Source: Meconema thalassinum (Eukaryota; Arthropoda; Insecta; Orthoptera; Tettigoniidae). Taken from it: a stretch of 64,000 nucleotides of DNA. Location of the stretch: positions 224,338,467-224,402,466 of the forward strand of contig OX336388.2 in the NCBI GenBank assembly GCA_946902985.2, read 5' to 3'. Position numbers and translations under genes: made by a program. Positions 40,143 to 50,931 of this stretch are shown in pieces. The notes under the pieces are model-generated. The model searched no databases. It had not been told where the DNA came from and was given only the letters and a program-made list of their open reading frames with translations. How positions within the stretch are numbered: the first letter of the stretch is position 1; each line of letters starts with the position of its first letter.

Positions 40143-40535
40143 ATGATGACTGTAATAGCGTGTGTTATCTGTTTTTACATCAAGTAAGGACTGCAAACAT
40201 TACATTTTCAAGTAGTTCATACTTTTGTTACAAAACGCCACCGTTAACGACTACTAGTTCAGAACTTGGTTACTAGATGCCACCGCAGTCAGCTCCTGGC
40301 GACGAACGTTGAAACCTAAGAGCGTTAGTCAAATCTAAGTTTTAAATTAGCTTCACACAATTGTTATTAGTGGAAGGTTCTTTTTCATGCCATAAATCTC
40401 TGACATGGGACCACCGGCTTTACTTCCTCTCCAAAGGAAGGCACACTGAAGGATGGGTTTGAACCCACGATCCTGGGCATATAAGCTGTAACCTTGTTGA
40501 TATCGCAACAGATAAATCTAAAAGGCAGCTCATAT
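40143..40535 (-). mobile_element. SINE-D copy 1, 5' part (minus strand)
   Basis: Continuation of the copy broken by hAT-2; on the minus strand the head has CCCAGGATCGTGGGTTCAAA (B-box) and the body GGAAGTAAAGCCGGTGGTCC. Together with 36866-36971 it forms one SINE-D, arranged head-to-head with copy 2. Confidence 0.8.
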
Positions 40536-41022
40536 GAGACCCGGAAGCGGCTATGCTCAAGATCCGGGGTTCATACCCGGCTGAAGTCGTCGGATTTTTA
40601 AGAGCGTTAAAAATCCCACAGTATGCCTTTCTTCCGAGGGCAAGTAAAGCCGGCAGGTCCATGTCATAGAGCTATGGCATGTAAAAGAACCTTCCACTAA
40701 CTACAATATTGTGTGAAGCAAAATTTGTAGGTTAGATTTGATAAAGGCTGTATTAAATTCCAACGTTCACCGCCAGGTGCTGGTTGCGGTGGCAAGTTCA
40801 CAGCTAGGTGTCATTGACGGTAGCATTTGATAGCAAAAGTTGGAACTACTTGAGAAAAATAATCGTCTGCAGTCCTGCTACCTGGATCACAGATAACACA
40901 CACTAATACAGCCATCACAATTAACACCGGTTATCAGACAGATTCTACACACACACAAAGTACACGGGGCTACATGACAGTGTTGTCGTAGCCCCGAAAC
41001 TGAGGAACCAACCAACCCTGAG
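40536..41022 (+). mobile_element. SINE-D copy 2, uninterrupted
   Basis: Head GATCCGGGGTTCATACCCGG (B-box), body GTCGTCGGATTTTTAAGAGC, CACCGCCAGGTGCTGG, tail ACTGAGGAACCAACCAACC. It is the reference for the two empty sites: the TA of the foldback insertion and the 8-bp site of hAT copy 2. Confidence 0.85.
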
Positions 41023-41255
41023 GTCTGGAATCCTCCCTCTGCCAAAACAAAGGGGTACATTAGCCTCGTAAACGATCCAAAGTCCATTTGTTGGGACGAC
41101 TCGTGCGCCACCTATTATAAAATGGATGTAGTAATTCAGAAACCTTTGCGGGATTGTGCACAACTCACCAAATGTTCATCGCAATCGGATGAATGGTTTA
41201 TGATCACACACGGGACAAACAGAGAAACAAACTTACTCAAAGTAATCATTCATTT
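41023..41255. other. Unassigned spacer
   Basis: Contains AATGTTCATCGCAATCGGAT, similar to motifs in the Helitron-like tandem array, but too short to assign. Confidence 0.35.
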
Positions 41256-41994
41256 TTAGCCTATTTTGACTTAAGAAAAAATAGGCTCAAGAGATCACCT
41301 TTTGTCCGTGAGCGTGGTGTGTGTGTGTTCCGTAATAAAATCTAAACGGCTGGAGTGATTTCAGTCAAACTCGGTAAGGTCATAGCACCATTTTGGCAGA
41401 CACCAACCGTACCCTTCAAATTTTATTACGTCTCACCAATCCGACATGGCGGCTGTGCGAAATATTTCACCGGCATTCTTTATCTCCGAAATTATTATTA
41501 ATATCATTTTGAAAGTTTGCACTACTAGAAGTTCATCTATGTGACTTTCAAAAACCTGTTAACTAGAAAACGAACATGGCGGCCAAGCGAAGTGAAAACA
41601 TTTAAAATAACTTTTCTCGTGATTTAACCATCCAAGCGCAATGAAACTTGGTACAGCAAATGTTATACCCATTGTAATGCAATGGCATATAATTTATTCC
41701 AATTGTTTTCATAACCACACGATGGCAGCTGTGCTAAATTTTAAAATCTCGATTTTATTTCTTGTGTCCTAATCATGCGGTATAAGTTTGAATACTACAC
41801 CTACACAATAATCTTCATGTAATAGTACATAACACTAAAACTCCAACATGGCGACCATCCGAAATATTTAGACGGTTCTGAAAATCTACGAATCTATTAC
41901 AGCAATCAAACTGAAATATTGTATGTTGATAGAGGCAATTAACATAAGTAGGATATATGATAATAGACTGTGTAGTTCTTCACGAAACTACTTG
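41256..41994 (+). mobile_element. Helentron-like (HINE) repeat, subtype B, copy 3
   Basis: Same organisation as 37193-38771 at half the length: TTAGCCTATTTTGACTT start with hairpin, AGAGATCACCTTTTGTCCG, short TG repeat, ATGGCGGC-containing units, end GTAGTTCTTCACGAAACTAC TTG before TT. Fewer internal units explain the shorter size. Confidence 0.8.
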
Positions 41995-42564
41995 TTATAG
42001 GGCTTGATTCCTTCTTATGTAACCGATAGCTTGGCTATATCAATGTCAAATGTCCTTCATGCTTAACATCAAGATAATACTAAAATATTCACCTTCTGAT
42101 GGATTTTAAACATGCCTATCTAATTAAGATATCACAATAATTAGTCGTGGTCCCAAAAAGTCGTAATGAATGCACGAGATGTAATTTGTTTGTTCATTAG
42201 GCGAGAACCTTTTAATGAATGAGAAGAAAAACCGACTCCATTTTCCCTGCTTTGCCATAAATAATTCATTATTATCACGTTACGCTCGGCTTGGCAGACA
42301 ACAGACACACCATGCGGTCAATTCAATACAATGCAATAGAAATGTATAATTTATGGAGGATGTAAGGGGATATTAGTACATCCGTGCTTCCTGATGAAGG
42401 GCTACACAAATTTATTACCACTCAATTTTCTGGAAGAGTGTTTGGGCCACTGCAGAATTCTTTGGATAATCGTTTAATGCAGGTTACTACCATAGCACGG
42501 TAATTCTATACTGGTAGTCACTGATGTGGGCTGATACACCTGTAAATATGAAATATTTCTATTT
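41995..42564. other. Unassigned sequence
   Basis: No repeat partner or coding signal found. Confidence 0.4.
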
Positions 42565-43503
42565 TTAGCCTACTTTTCACATTTTGTAAAATTAGGAAAA
42601 AGTAGACTTATGAGATCGATCCGGGAAAATGTGTGTCTGTCTGTCCTTCTGTCTGTCTGGCTGGCTGGCTGTGTGTGTGTCCCCCCCCCTATCAACTCCT
42701 AAACGGCTGCAGCAATTGAAACCAAATTTTGTATGAGTAAAGATGTATACCGGAATATCTCAAGTCCATATTTAAAAATGATGTCAGTGCTACTAACTGC
42801 TGAAAAAACGCACTAGAAATTTGAGCTCCATGTTGGATATCTTGGAAGGTATCCATGGGAGCTATTCCAAAATTGGCACACAAGTAGATAATACTATTTC
42901 AGTTTAATTTCCAGGAGGACATATATGACAGTGTTGCCAAAATAATTTTAAGACTTCTGATAGGTCCAATTTGAAATGCATATAACTTCGACACTAACAA
43001 TTGGATTTCAACCAAATTTTGTATGTAGGCCCTAATATGTGTACATATACTGATATGACTGAGCGTATTCTTAAGAGCCACCAACTGTTGATAATTGCTC
43101 TCTCTTTTTTATCCAAATACCAATATATCAGAAAGTATGCAAGCCAACACCTTTAAAGTATGCACTCGTATAGTACCTGACATTTTAGATTAATTTGGTG
43201 TAACTTATATACGTCAGTTCTACCAACATGATTCTAAGCCTGCTGATAGGACCAATTTTTAAATACATGTAACTTATATACTATCAGTTGGATTTCATCC
43301 AAATTTCGTATGTGCTATGTGTAACATAACAGATATGACTATTAGTATTCTTAAGAGCAATCAGGACTTACAACTGTTAATAAATGCTGTCTATATTTAT
43401 TTACCCTAATATTCTAGATAGGTTCATGTACTGTAGATCAATCATTGGCATGAATCTCAATTTTAAGAAAAGTAGACTCTTTAGTACGTCACGGAACTAC
43501 TTG
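42565..43503 (+). mobile_element. Helentron-like (HINE) repeat, subtype A, 5'-complete
   Basis: TTAGCCTACTTTTCAC start, hairpin to GAAAAAGTAGACT-like sequence, CTTATGAGATCGATCC, a CTGT/GGCT microsatellite at 42630-42685, and units with GGATTTCAACCAAATTTTG. End GTCACGGAACTACTTG before TTT. It is the only subtype-A copy with both ends. Confidence 0.8.
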
Positions 43504-43514
43504 TTTGTTTTTGA

Positions 43515-44040
43515 TCTCGATTGAGATCAAGAAAACTGACAGATTTAAGTACCTAGGAGAATGTCTGGAACCAAATCTCTTGGAAGTAAGGGCATTATCA
43601 ACTCGAGTTAACAAGTTAGAAATGGCTTATCAACTGACCAAGAACACATATAATAAGAAGTGTCTCTCCCGAAAGACTAAAATGAGACACTACCATACAG
43701 TTATACGTCCTGAAGCCTTATATGCTTCAGAATGTCTAGTATTCAACCGGAAGGGACTCACGGACAAACTTGAAGTACAGGAGAGAAAGATAATGAGGAA
43801 GATATTGGGGCCTGTTAAGGAAAGGAAAGAATACAGAAGGCGGCCTAATCAAGAGTCTTACACGTACTGTGAATCACGCATGTTGCTAGGAAACGACATC
43901 TAGCATTTTATGGACACGTCTACAGGATGCATCCTACCAGGTTGACCAACCAGCTCCTCGGTTACTGGGAAAAGCGGAAGATCAAGTCTCCATGGTTGTG
44001 GGAAGTGAGCAAAGATCTGCAAGAACTTGGAGGGATGGAA
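43515..44040 (+). pseudogene. LINE type-alpha fragment, part 1
   Basis: Open for 132 residues: FKYLGECLEPN, VNKLEMAYQLTKNTYNKKCL, VIRPEALYASECLVFNRKGL and ERKIMRKILGP, the post-RT part of a LINE. Frame breaks follow. It is interrupted at 44040 by a G element and resumes at 44528. RT and endonuclease absent. Confidence 0.85.
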
Positions 44041-44527
44041 TAGTACATTATGCAACGAGCCTATAATGGCAATAATTAAGACACGAGTATGTTTATAAAA
44101 CGAGCTTATGCTAGTTTTATAATTTCCTTACGAGTGTCTTAATTACCGTTATAGGCGAGTTGCATTCGACTGTTTATGTTCGACGATAATTATTATAACT
44201 ATTTTATGTTCGAACATGAATATTCATAAATATCTGTCGAGATTTCGCCAGTTTTATGTACTGAACAGAGCGCATGGGACGCAGAGAATACCTTGTATTT
44301 GACCATGGCCTCCTCGATTACCCCACTATTACACTAGGCCACGCAGTGAAATTTAAATAAGAAGGGCTTGGAACTCAGCGCAGGCGTGATGCTATCCTTA
44401 CGTAATTGGTCAAACAATTGTTTCTTGAGCTCTGATTGGTGGGTGAAACTGTCCCATAATGAAAACTTGTATAGTATAGTTTTCTGACATATAATATTTA
44501 CATGTCGACATCGTCGAACATAAAGAG
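44041..44527 (-). mobile_element. Repeat G, copy in a LINE
   Basis: Begins TAGTACATTATGCAACGAGC and at once forms a hairpin with about 50-bp arms (GCAACGAGCCTATAATGGC against GTTATAGGCGAGTTGC). TTATGTTCGAC and GTTCGAACAT motifs recur, and it ends GTCGAACATAAAG. Reverse-complementary to the 39217-39893 copy. The LINE reading stops and resumes at its edges, proving insertion. Confidence 0.8.
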
Positions 44528-44758
44528 ATTTAAAAGACCGGCCATCTCTCAGGAAGATGCTTCAGCAATTGAGGTTCCAGGACAAACCGCCAAGAATGAA
44601 AACAGGTGCCCTCTGGACCCAGGAGAGGAGGGAACAACACAGCCAGAGGATGCGTAACTACTGGGCTAACATTAAAGCCCACTCCAAATGTAACAGTTGA
44701 ATGTCGTGGTCCAAGATGGCCTACACGAAACAAGAAGAAGAAGAAGAAGAAAGAATAT
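44528..44758 (+). pseudogene. LINE type-alpha fragment, part 2
   Basis: Continues the LINE: RFQDKPPRMKTGALWTQERR-like and SQRMRNYWANIKAHSKC-like codons, stop, then tail with (GAA)n at 44728-44753. Confidence 0.8.
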
Positions 44759-45149
44759 ACATATCGTTGCCTAAATTATAAGTTTTATAGCGAAATTTTC
44801 GATTTTGACCGAGATATTTTGATTTAAATTCATTCATGTCAGGTGTGTGGGTAAGTGGAAATGTATGTACCGCACTGTGTTTAGAGCCATTTTCCCAAAA
44901 TTTTATTTTTTTCACAGAAAATACAAAATAACTCAAGAACTAATTGTCCAAATTGCATGAAATTTGGGTTTCCTCTTGTTGAAACTAGGTTAGAGTGGAT
45001 GAACCTCAATTATTGAATTCCTTTCAAAAATATGCTCAGTGCACTTAAAACATTATGTGAAATTCTTAATTCTTAAAAATTCAAATGCAATACCTATATA
45101 AGAGTAACTTACTATTCCACTAAGTTTATAGAGGTCAATTCCGGGTAAT
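44759..45149. other. AT-rich unassigned sequence
   Basis: No repeat partner or coding signal found. Confidence 0.4.
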
Positions 45150-45404
45150 TAAGTTGACTATAAGGAGAATCGGTGCCTGTTAAACACTATCAAGGAGAGG
45201 AATGCAAAATTTATGGGACACATACTCAGACATGACACTCTCCTCCAGGTAATTTTTGAAGGAAAATTTTTGGGAAAGAAACCAAGGGGACGATCAAGAC
45301 TATCGTATCTCAAGAACATTGCAGAGGAAATGGAATGCGACTCGTATGTCAATATGAAGAGAACTGCTGAAGACCGTTGGAAATGGCTGCAAAGACAAGG
45401 CTGA
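45150..45404 (+). pseudogene. LINE C-terminal fragment (type gamma), short
   Basis: RNAKFMGHILRHDTLLQVIF, GRSRLSYLKNIAEEM and AEDRWKWLQRQG resemble the extreme end of the 15125-15507 copy (GHVIRHN, KYLEDI, ELRRTTNDRRQ). Ends at 45404. Confidence 0.75.
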
Positions 45405-45954
45405 TGATGATAAGGAAAATAATAGTTTATGCCAATCACATTGGTAGTTCTCAAGAAATTTTGATTTTTGTAACAATCAAGAAATATTTTTTATATATTT
45501 CAATATGTAAATTTTATCACGCTTGCATATATCGAAATTTAAAACTTTATACATTTAATGAAAGTCCAGCATTTGTACTAGAAGTTTACAAAGTTAAATT
45601 CAAATCCCTGTTATGGTTCCATAGATATAGAGTGATTTACAAAATGCATGCGTTCCAGGTGTTTCAGCCCCCAGAGGCTGTACAGTACATATACAGTATG
45701 AATTATTCGAATAAATTCGTATGCGGTTATTTGATTCGAACACAGGAATACATCAAATTTTCGAAATATTCGAACACACAAATATATTCGAATTAATCAA
45801 ATTTCCAACCTATTCGAATATTGGAATTTCGAAATACTCGCATTAGTGCAATAATACAAAGTTTCAGTCAATAATAGAACGAATCGACGAACAAATATTC
45901 TTTTTTCTTTTTTTATGCGTTGTGTCCAACTAAGGAGTGTGTTTGAACTTATCG
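45405..45954. other. AT-rich sequence with ATTCGAAT motifs
   Basis: Between 45700 and 45840 TTCGAA/ATTCGAAT motifs recur irregularly. The 139-residue plus frame starting at 45377 overlaps the LINE end and then has no recognisable character. Confidence 0.4.
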
Positions 45955-46328
45955 GCACTTTTTCTTCTTCCCTTCCCAATATCTCTTGATTCTCTCGATG
46001 TGTTCCCTTTTACGCTGTCCTGTCCATCCTGTATTTTGCCGGGTGGGCTTCTCAGAAAATTTTTGTTTGTGAATTAAAGTTCTGAATTTTGTTCTGTCTT
46101 GAATGGTTTCTACAAGACAGCCCATTTCATTTATGTCTTCACTGATTTCTTTTAGCCTGTTGTCTAAGATTTTCTTTGTATGTGCTCCTATTTGCCATGT
46201 CTTTTGTAGAGATGTTTAGTTGAAAATGTTCTTTGTGAGTTTGTTATTATCCATTCTACTTTATATAGATGTCCGTAAAACTGTAACCGCCGTTTCCTTA
46301 TGGTATCAGTGATTTTTTCTGTTACTTG
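45955..46328 (-). pseudogene. LINE type-alpha fragment, minus strand
   Basis: Minus-strand codons read TEKITDTIRKRRLQFYGHLY, then after frame breaks KREHIERIKRYWEGKKK-like residues, the ordinary tail of type-alpha ORFs. No complete frame. Confidence 0.65.
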
Positions 46329-46650
46329 ATAAATTCCCTCTTCTCTTCATTAGCAGTCGCCATAAACATCTCTCCTCTCCCACTCGTCTTAATACCTCTT
46401 CATTCGTAACCCTATTTACCCATCTGATCTTCATCATTCCCTTGTAACACCACATTTCAAACGTTTCAATTCTCCTCTTTTCTGCTGCTCTAACTTGGAC
46501 AGTTTCACTTCCATACAGCGCCACGCTCCAGACAAAGGCTTTCAAAATTACCTCCTAATAACTAAATCTATATTCGATGTCATCAGATTCTTTCCTTGCC
46601 TGAGCCAACTTACGTTTTATATCCTCTTTGCTTCGTCCATCGCTGACTCT
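46329..46650 (-). pseudogene. LINE type-beta fragment, minus strand
   Basis: AFVWSVALYGSETVQVRAAE, MWCYKGMMKIRWVNRVTNEE and EERCLWRLLMKRR match the type-beta copies at 5032 and 33936. Truncated at both ends, abutting a type-alpha fragment. Confidence 0.82.
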
Positions 46651-47161
46651 ATCCATATCCTCGTTAAATTACAATAACATAGAAAATAATATCCCTCTAT
46701 GGGATAGTGGTGTCTATATTATCCACCTGTCATAAGGACAGTTTATGTTTTCAAAGATGCTGATAGTTGAATCCTTCAGCCAAATTTGGGAGATTTTTCA
46801 TGCCGAAGTTCTAGTATTTCTAAAAATCAAATATACCTTCGTTTCCACTTGACGTAATGTGTTGGATAAAATTTTAAAATATTTAAAACTAAAAACATTA
46901 ACAAGTAAAGTGTAAAAATTAATATAAATATAGAAATATCATAAAAATAACACTACAGTAACAAAATGAATATAAAAAATAAAATAATGAACCATAAATA
47001 ATTATGATTATATTTGTAAAAATCAATTCAAAATTAGTTAATTAATTAATTCAATAAAGATATCAAAATTAAATCTATGCGAACATAAATTGGAAATAAA
47101 AAATAAATATATACACATTAAAATTAGAGAAAAAAATAGTAACTTTTATAACAATTATAAT
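46651..47161. other. Very AT-rich unassigned sequence
   Basis: Long runs of A and T with no repeat partner; the Gypsy element inserted at its right edge. Confidence 0.45.
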
Positions 47162-47165
47162 AATA

Positions 47166-49937
47166 TGAACCCTTCAGAATAGCAGTGTTTTATGCAAGAA
47201 TCTTAGATCAAGGGGTCGCGTTCAGTTCATAGTGTGGTGTTTACGTCCGCCAAACTACGTGCTTTTCTGAGGCAAGGGTTATAGGATGAAAACTATAACT
47301 AAGAAAGAAAGGAGACAAAACGTAAGATAATAACAAGATTTAATAACTAATTTGTGCATAAAAGAATAAAAAAAACAATAATAAACAAAATCCTCCCTGA
47401 ATTTTCCCCTGACATGAATATTTATCACGTTGAGGAGTCAAACAGATCTCCCCTTTTTTAAATAAAATATGGATCCAAGTTCCACTATCTTGCATGTGAA
47501 TTTATGTTCGCGTGGTGACTATCTACGGGAAATGAGTACTTGGATGATCATTCGTTCACAACGGGTTAACAGCCACGGTGCTCACGAACAATCATCTCGT
47601 AAAATCAACTTTTATGGCTATGGGCATAACATTAATAAAAATCCTTAAATCTAACTCTGACACACATATTACAACTCTACTATTTACAGGCATCTCTCTG
47701 AGACCCTTATTAGTGTGGTGACACACTTAACCAACTGAGCCGCCACTATGGCCAGATACTCAACAACAAGGAAAAACAGCGCCGCACGTGACTCACGGGC
47801 CACTGACATGTACAATAAACAAAGAATAAACCAACAACAACAAACAACCTGAGTGGTTAAGATTACTTTATATTAACAAAACTGCATGTTAAGGAAACGC
47901 TTCGAAGGTAATCGTGTTTCGTAGGCAACTCCCATTTATTTAAACAATTTTACCATTGATCAGTTTCTCACATTTATATTTATTTTCAAGTAATTGGGAA
48001 CCATACGTGCACTCCACTTTAATGAGCTCTGCTTGCGAAACTCAGTCAGCCCTTGTGACAACAACTCACCCCTTTCCACAATACCAGTCATGTCCCCCAT
48101 CCAGTGTATATAAATAGCCGACCAGCGGAACTGTTATCTCAAGGAATCAACAGCCGCTAACATCTCCTCCCACTCAACATATGGTCAGACAATAATCACA
48201 TATCCATAATTGTCCTCGCAAGGATGCAATATGAATCTGATACCAAGCTGACAGAAATCAGTCTCTGCTGAAGTTCCCGCTTGTAATACCACAACAATAT
48301 ACTCACAGTACACACATCTGGGACTGACATAACACCTTTCACATGGGTCTGCTGAATTAAAGCTCGCAAACATTTAACACAATATTTAAAACCTACGATA
48401 GAGCTGAGTACTCTTCGTCACAAATTACATTGCTCCAAAGGCAATAATCACACTGAATCTGATCAATAATAATTTTCAACAAAATTTAATTACCCTCCAA
48501 TCTACTATATAATTATATTAATTCAGTCCTACTTCTGAAACACGACATATCTCCGAGAGACGTTTTTAACCGCACTTCGTAACCTAGGCGAACACGGCCG
48601 TTCACATAGATACGTTAGTTAACACAACACAAAGAAAAGAACCTTCCATAAACTACCATTGTGCGAGCTGCTTCCAAACAAAAGTGTGTCAGATCAAAAC
48701 AAAATATACTACATTAAATCACACAAGCAAAGTATTTACAAAAATATGTCCCATAAACCATAAGTTAATTTAATAAATAATAAAATATTATTTGTACTCA
48801 TCTCGTGTTGTAGTCACCCGTCAAAGAACATCAGATGCCATTCCCCAACTTGATGGTTCTCTATCTCATAGCAGCCATCTGGACGGACTGTTGAGACTTC
48901 CACACTTCCTCTGCGTTCATCGATGTCATCCTTGCGCTGATACAAAAATTAGGTTATTATACACTTTATGCCTGACTACTAAATTCGCTTGTTCAGGTAC
49001 TAAATTCCCTGTCACTGTTCGTTGGCGAATTATCGACGCTACTGTCCCTATAACTATAGTACAATGACTATCTATCACTGAATTTACCACTTTTCAATGA
49101 ATCTCCTGTGTCCTCGACACATAAAATAAAAGTCTATCTTTTCAGACGAACAGAATCAAAGTCCTGTGTTCTCGACACACGGAATAAAAGTCATGTCTCC
49201 TAGACACACGGAATGAAAGTCAACGTCTGTAGACGCACAGAATAATAATAGTGTGTCCTCAACACACGGAATAAAAGTCAATGTCTTGGCTCTTCGACAC
49301 ACTTATAAATGAACTGGCCCTTGGGTCTAGATGGAGGGGGATTTTATGTAAAAATTTATCGAAGTAATTGTGATACAGGAATGAAATACATATCACTGAA
49401 CTCGTAATATTGCACAGGTCAAGAATATGCCCATTAATCCTAGAATCGATCGTAGAGATTTTGTCTAGGCGATTTCCCGCGTGAATGCTAGCCACCGCGT
49501 ACCCCAGCCAGAGTTGGCGCGCAAGTAGGCATTCTCTTCTCATTGGTTCTCCATTTCTCTGTAATTTGGCGGTTTCTAGTAGATCTTGGCGTCTTGGGAG
49601 TGTCTATTTTCTTCATCAGCCATTCACGTTACTGCATCATATTTCTTCTAGGCGCGAATATCACAATGAACATACCAGAACCATGTCTCACCGCGCGTCG
49701 CTTCTAAAATTGAGGTAGCCACACCTGTCCCTGTGATACATCGCTCTGCTATTTCTTTTCATAGCTCAAGTACTTAGCCTTTTGTTAAACTGATGCAGGT
49801 ATGTCCCTACTGTCTCCAACAAATGCTTGAAATTTCCTCATCACTGTCTGGCTACTTTCTTGATGCTGGTTGAAATATTTATTAATTGAAGAAATAAAAT
49901 AGTAGAATCATTTAACCAACATAGGGTAAAGGGTTCA
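47166..49937 (-). repeat. 3' LTR of Gypsy copy 1
   Basis: Plus-strand ends are TGAACCCTTCAGAATAGCAG and GGTAAAGGGTTCA, giving TG...CA with inverted TGAACCCTT. It is the same length as the other LTR. It contains a TATA-like TGTATATAAATAG at 48108, antisense to gag/pol but also readable as TATTTATA in sense, and a hairpin repeat cluster at 49105-49310. Small frames inside it recur in the other LTR only because the LTRs are copies. Confidence 0.96.
49105..49310. repeat. Short hairpin repeats in the LTR
   Basis: Six or so diverged ~35-bp units, each with a small inverted repeat such as GTGTCCTCGACACAC or GTCTGTAGACGCAC followed by GGAATAAAAGTC. The same cluster is at 58721-58920; a shorter, diverged version (GTGCGTCCGAGGACGTAGG-like, in sense) is in copy 2 near 61390-61470. 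Confidence 0.82.
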
Positions 49938-50277
49938 CAACTCTCCCACTCACAAAATTTCGAACTTAGGAATAAAGTCGACAATTTACAATACTTCCGT
50001 AGGCCAATTTGTTTTAATTCCAGAATCACCCCTTTTTCTTACTTGGTCTAGGCGCTCCTGTCTTCAATGGCATTTACTCGTTTTCATTTCCTGCTTGTCT
50101 CTCCCCTTCCAATCTTGCGTGACGCTCGATGCCTGCGGCAACACCTTACTTGCCTCGTTAATGTTTGTCAACAACACGTCTACTTCCTCGTTCATCACGT
50201 GCCGTACTCAACTGCTCCCCGTTGACTTTGTTGATAGTAGGACGTCCGTATATTCAAACAGCGTCATTATTTCGGCG
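49938..50277 (-). other. Gypsy copy 1 3' untranslated region and polypurine tract
   Basis: The minus strand immediately before the 3' LTR is GTGAGTGGGAGAGTTG (49938-49953), a plausible polypurine tract for plus-strand priming. The remaining ~320 bp follow the integrase stop and hold no convincing frame. Confidence 0.6.
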
Positions 50278-50931
50278 CTACCATGGTTCACTTCGACGAT
50301 ATTTCTTTAGGTTGGCAGCGTTGTAAACTGACAATGTTCCTGTGCTCAATTCTTTCACTCTGTAAGCATTATTTCCAAGGTTTCTTACGATAGAATAGGG
50401 TCCTATGAATTTTTCGCAGAACTTACTAAAGATTTTCTTTTCTGGGTCCGATATAGCAGGTCGTTTTACCAAAACGAGCTGGTTGACTTCAAGATCACCG
50501 TGGAACCTCTTATTTCTTACTCGCCGTAATCTGCGGTCTGCTTGTTTCCTCATGTATTCTCTCGTTCTTTCAATTCTCAGGTCTGGTGCTATCATGGGAT
50601 CCTGTGGACAGTTAATGATGTTTTTCCACGTTCTTACTGGATACTCGTTCTTGTGTAGGACCATAGGGATTTGTCCTGTTGACTCGTGCCTGGTAGAATT
50701 CATGCATGTCTCTACGTCCTTAATTTTATCGACCCATTTGTGGTGTTCGTTCGGAATGAAGATTCTCAAATATGCAGTTACAGATTTAATTACTCTCTCG
50801 CTTGGATTTGCTTGGGCATGTCGGATACTGCTTAAAACATGTTTTATACCCATGTCTTCCATTCCTTTCTTGAATTCGGCGCTTGTGAAATAACTGCCGT
50901 GATCTGATAAATATAAACTCTGGTTTTCCAA
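50278..50931 (-). pseudogene. Gypsy pol, integrase C-terminal half, out of frame
   Basis: Carries the second half of the integrase: aspartate in the SDHG motif (residue 10 of this frame) and glutamate in SERVIKS (residue 45), spacing 35, as in D,D35E integrases; then a basic region and an SH3-like C-terminal part (LVLVKRPAIS, KFIGPYSIV, YRVKELSTG). It is in a different frame from the rest of pol because of a one-base difference near 50905-50910, so this copy would yield truncated integrase unless the base is an assembly error. Confidence 0.92.

Noticed and set aside
48185..49718. Small frames (62-94 residues) inside the Gypsy LTR, identical in the second LTR at 57801-59334
   Set aside because: Identity reflects LTR duplication. 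No start context or known domain; frames do not persist in the diverged LTR of copy 2.
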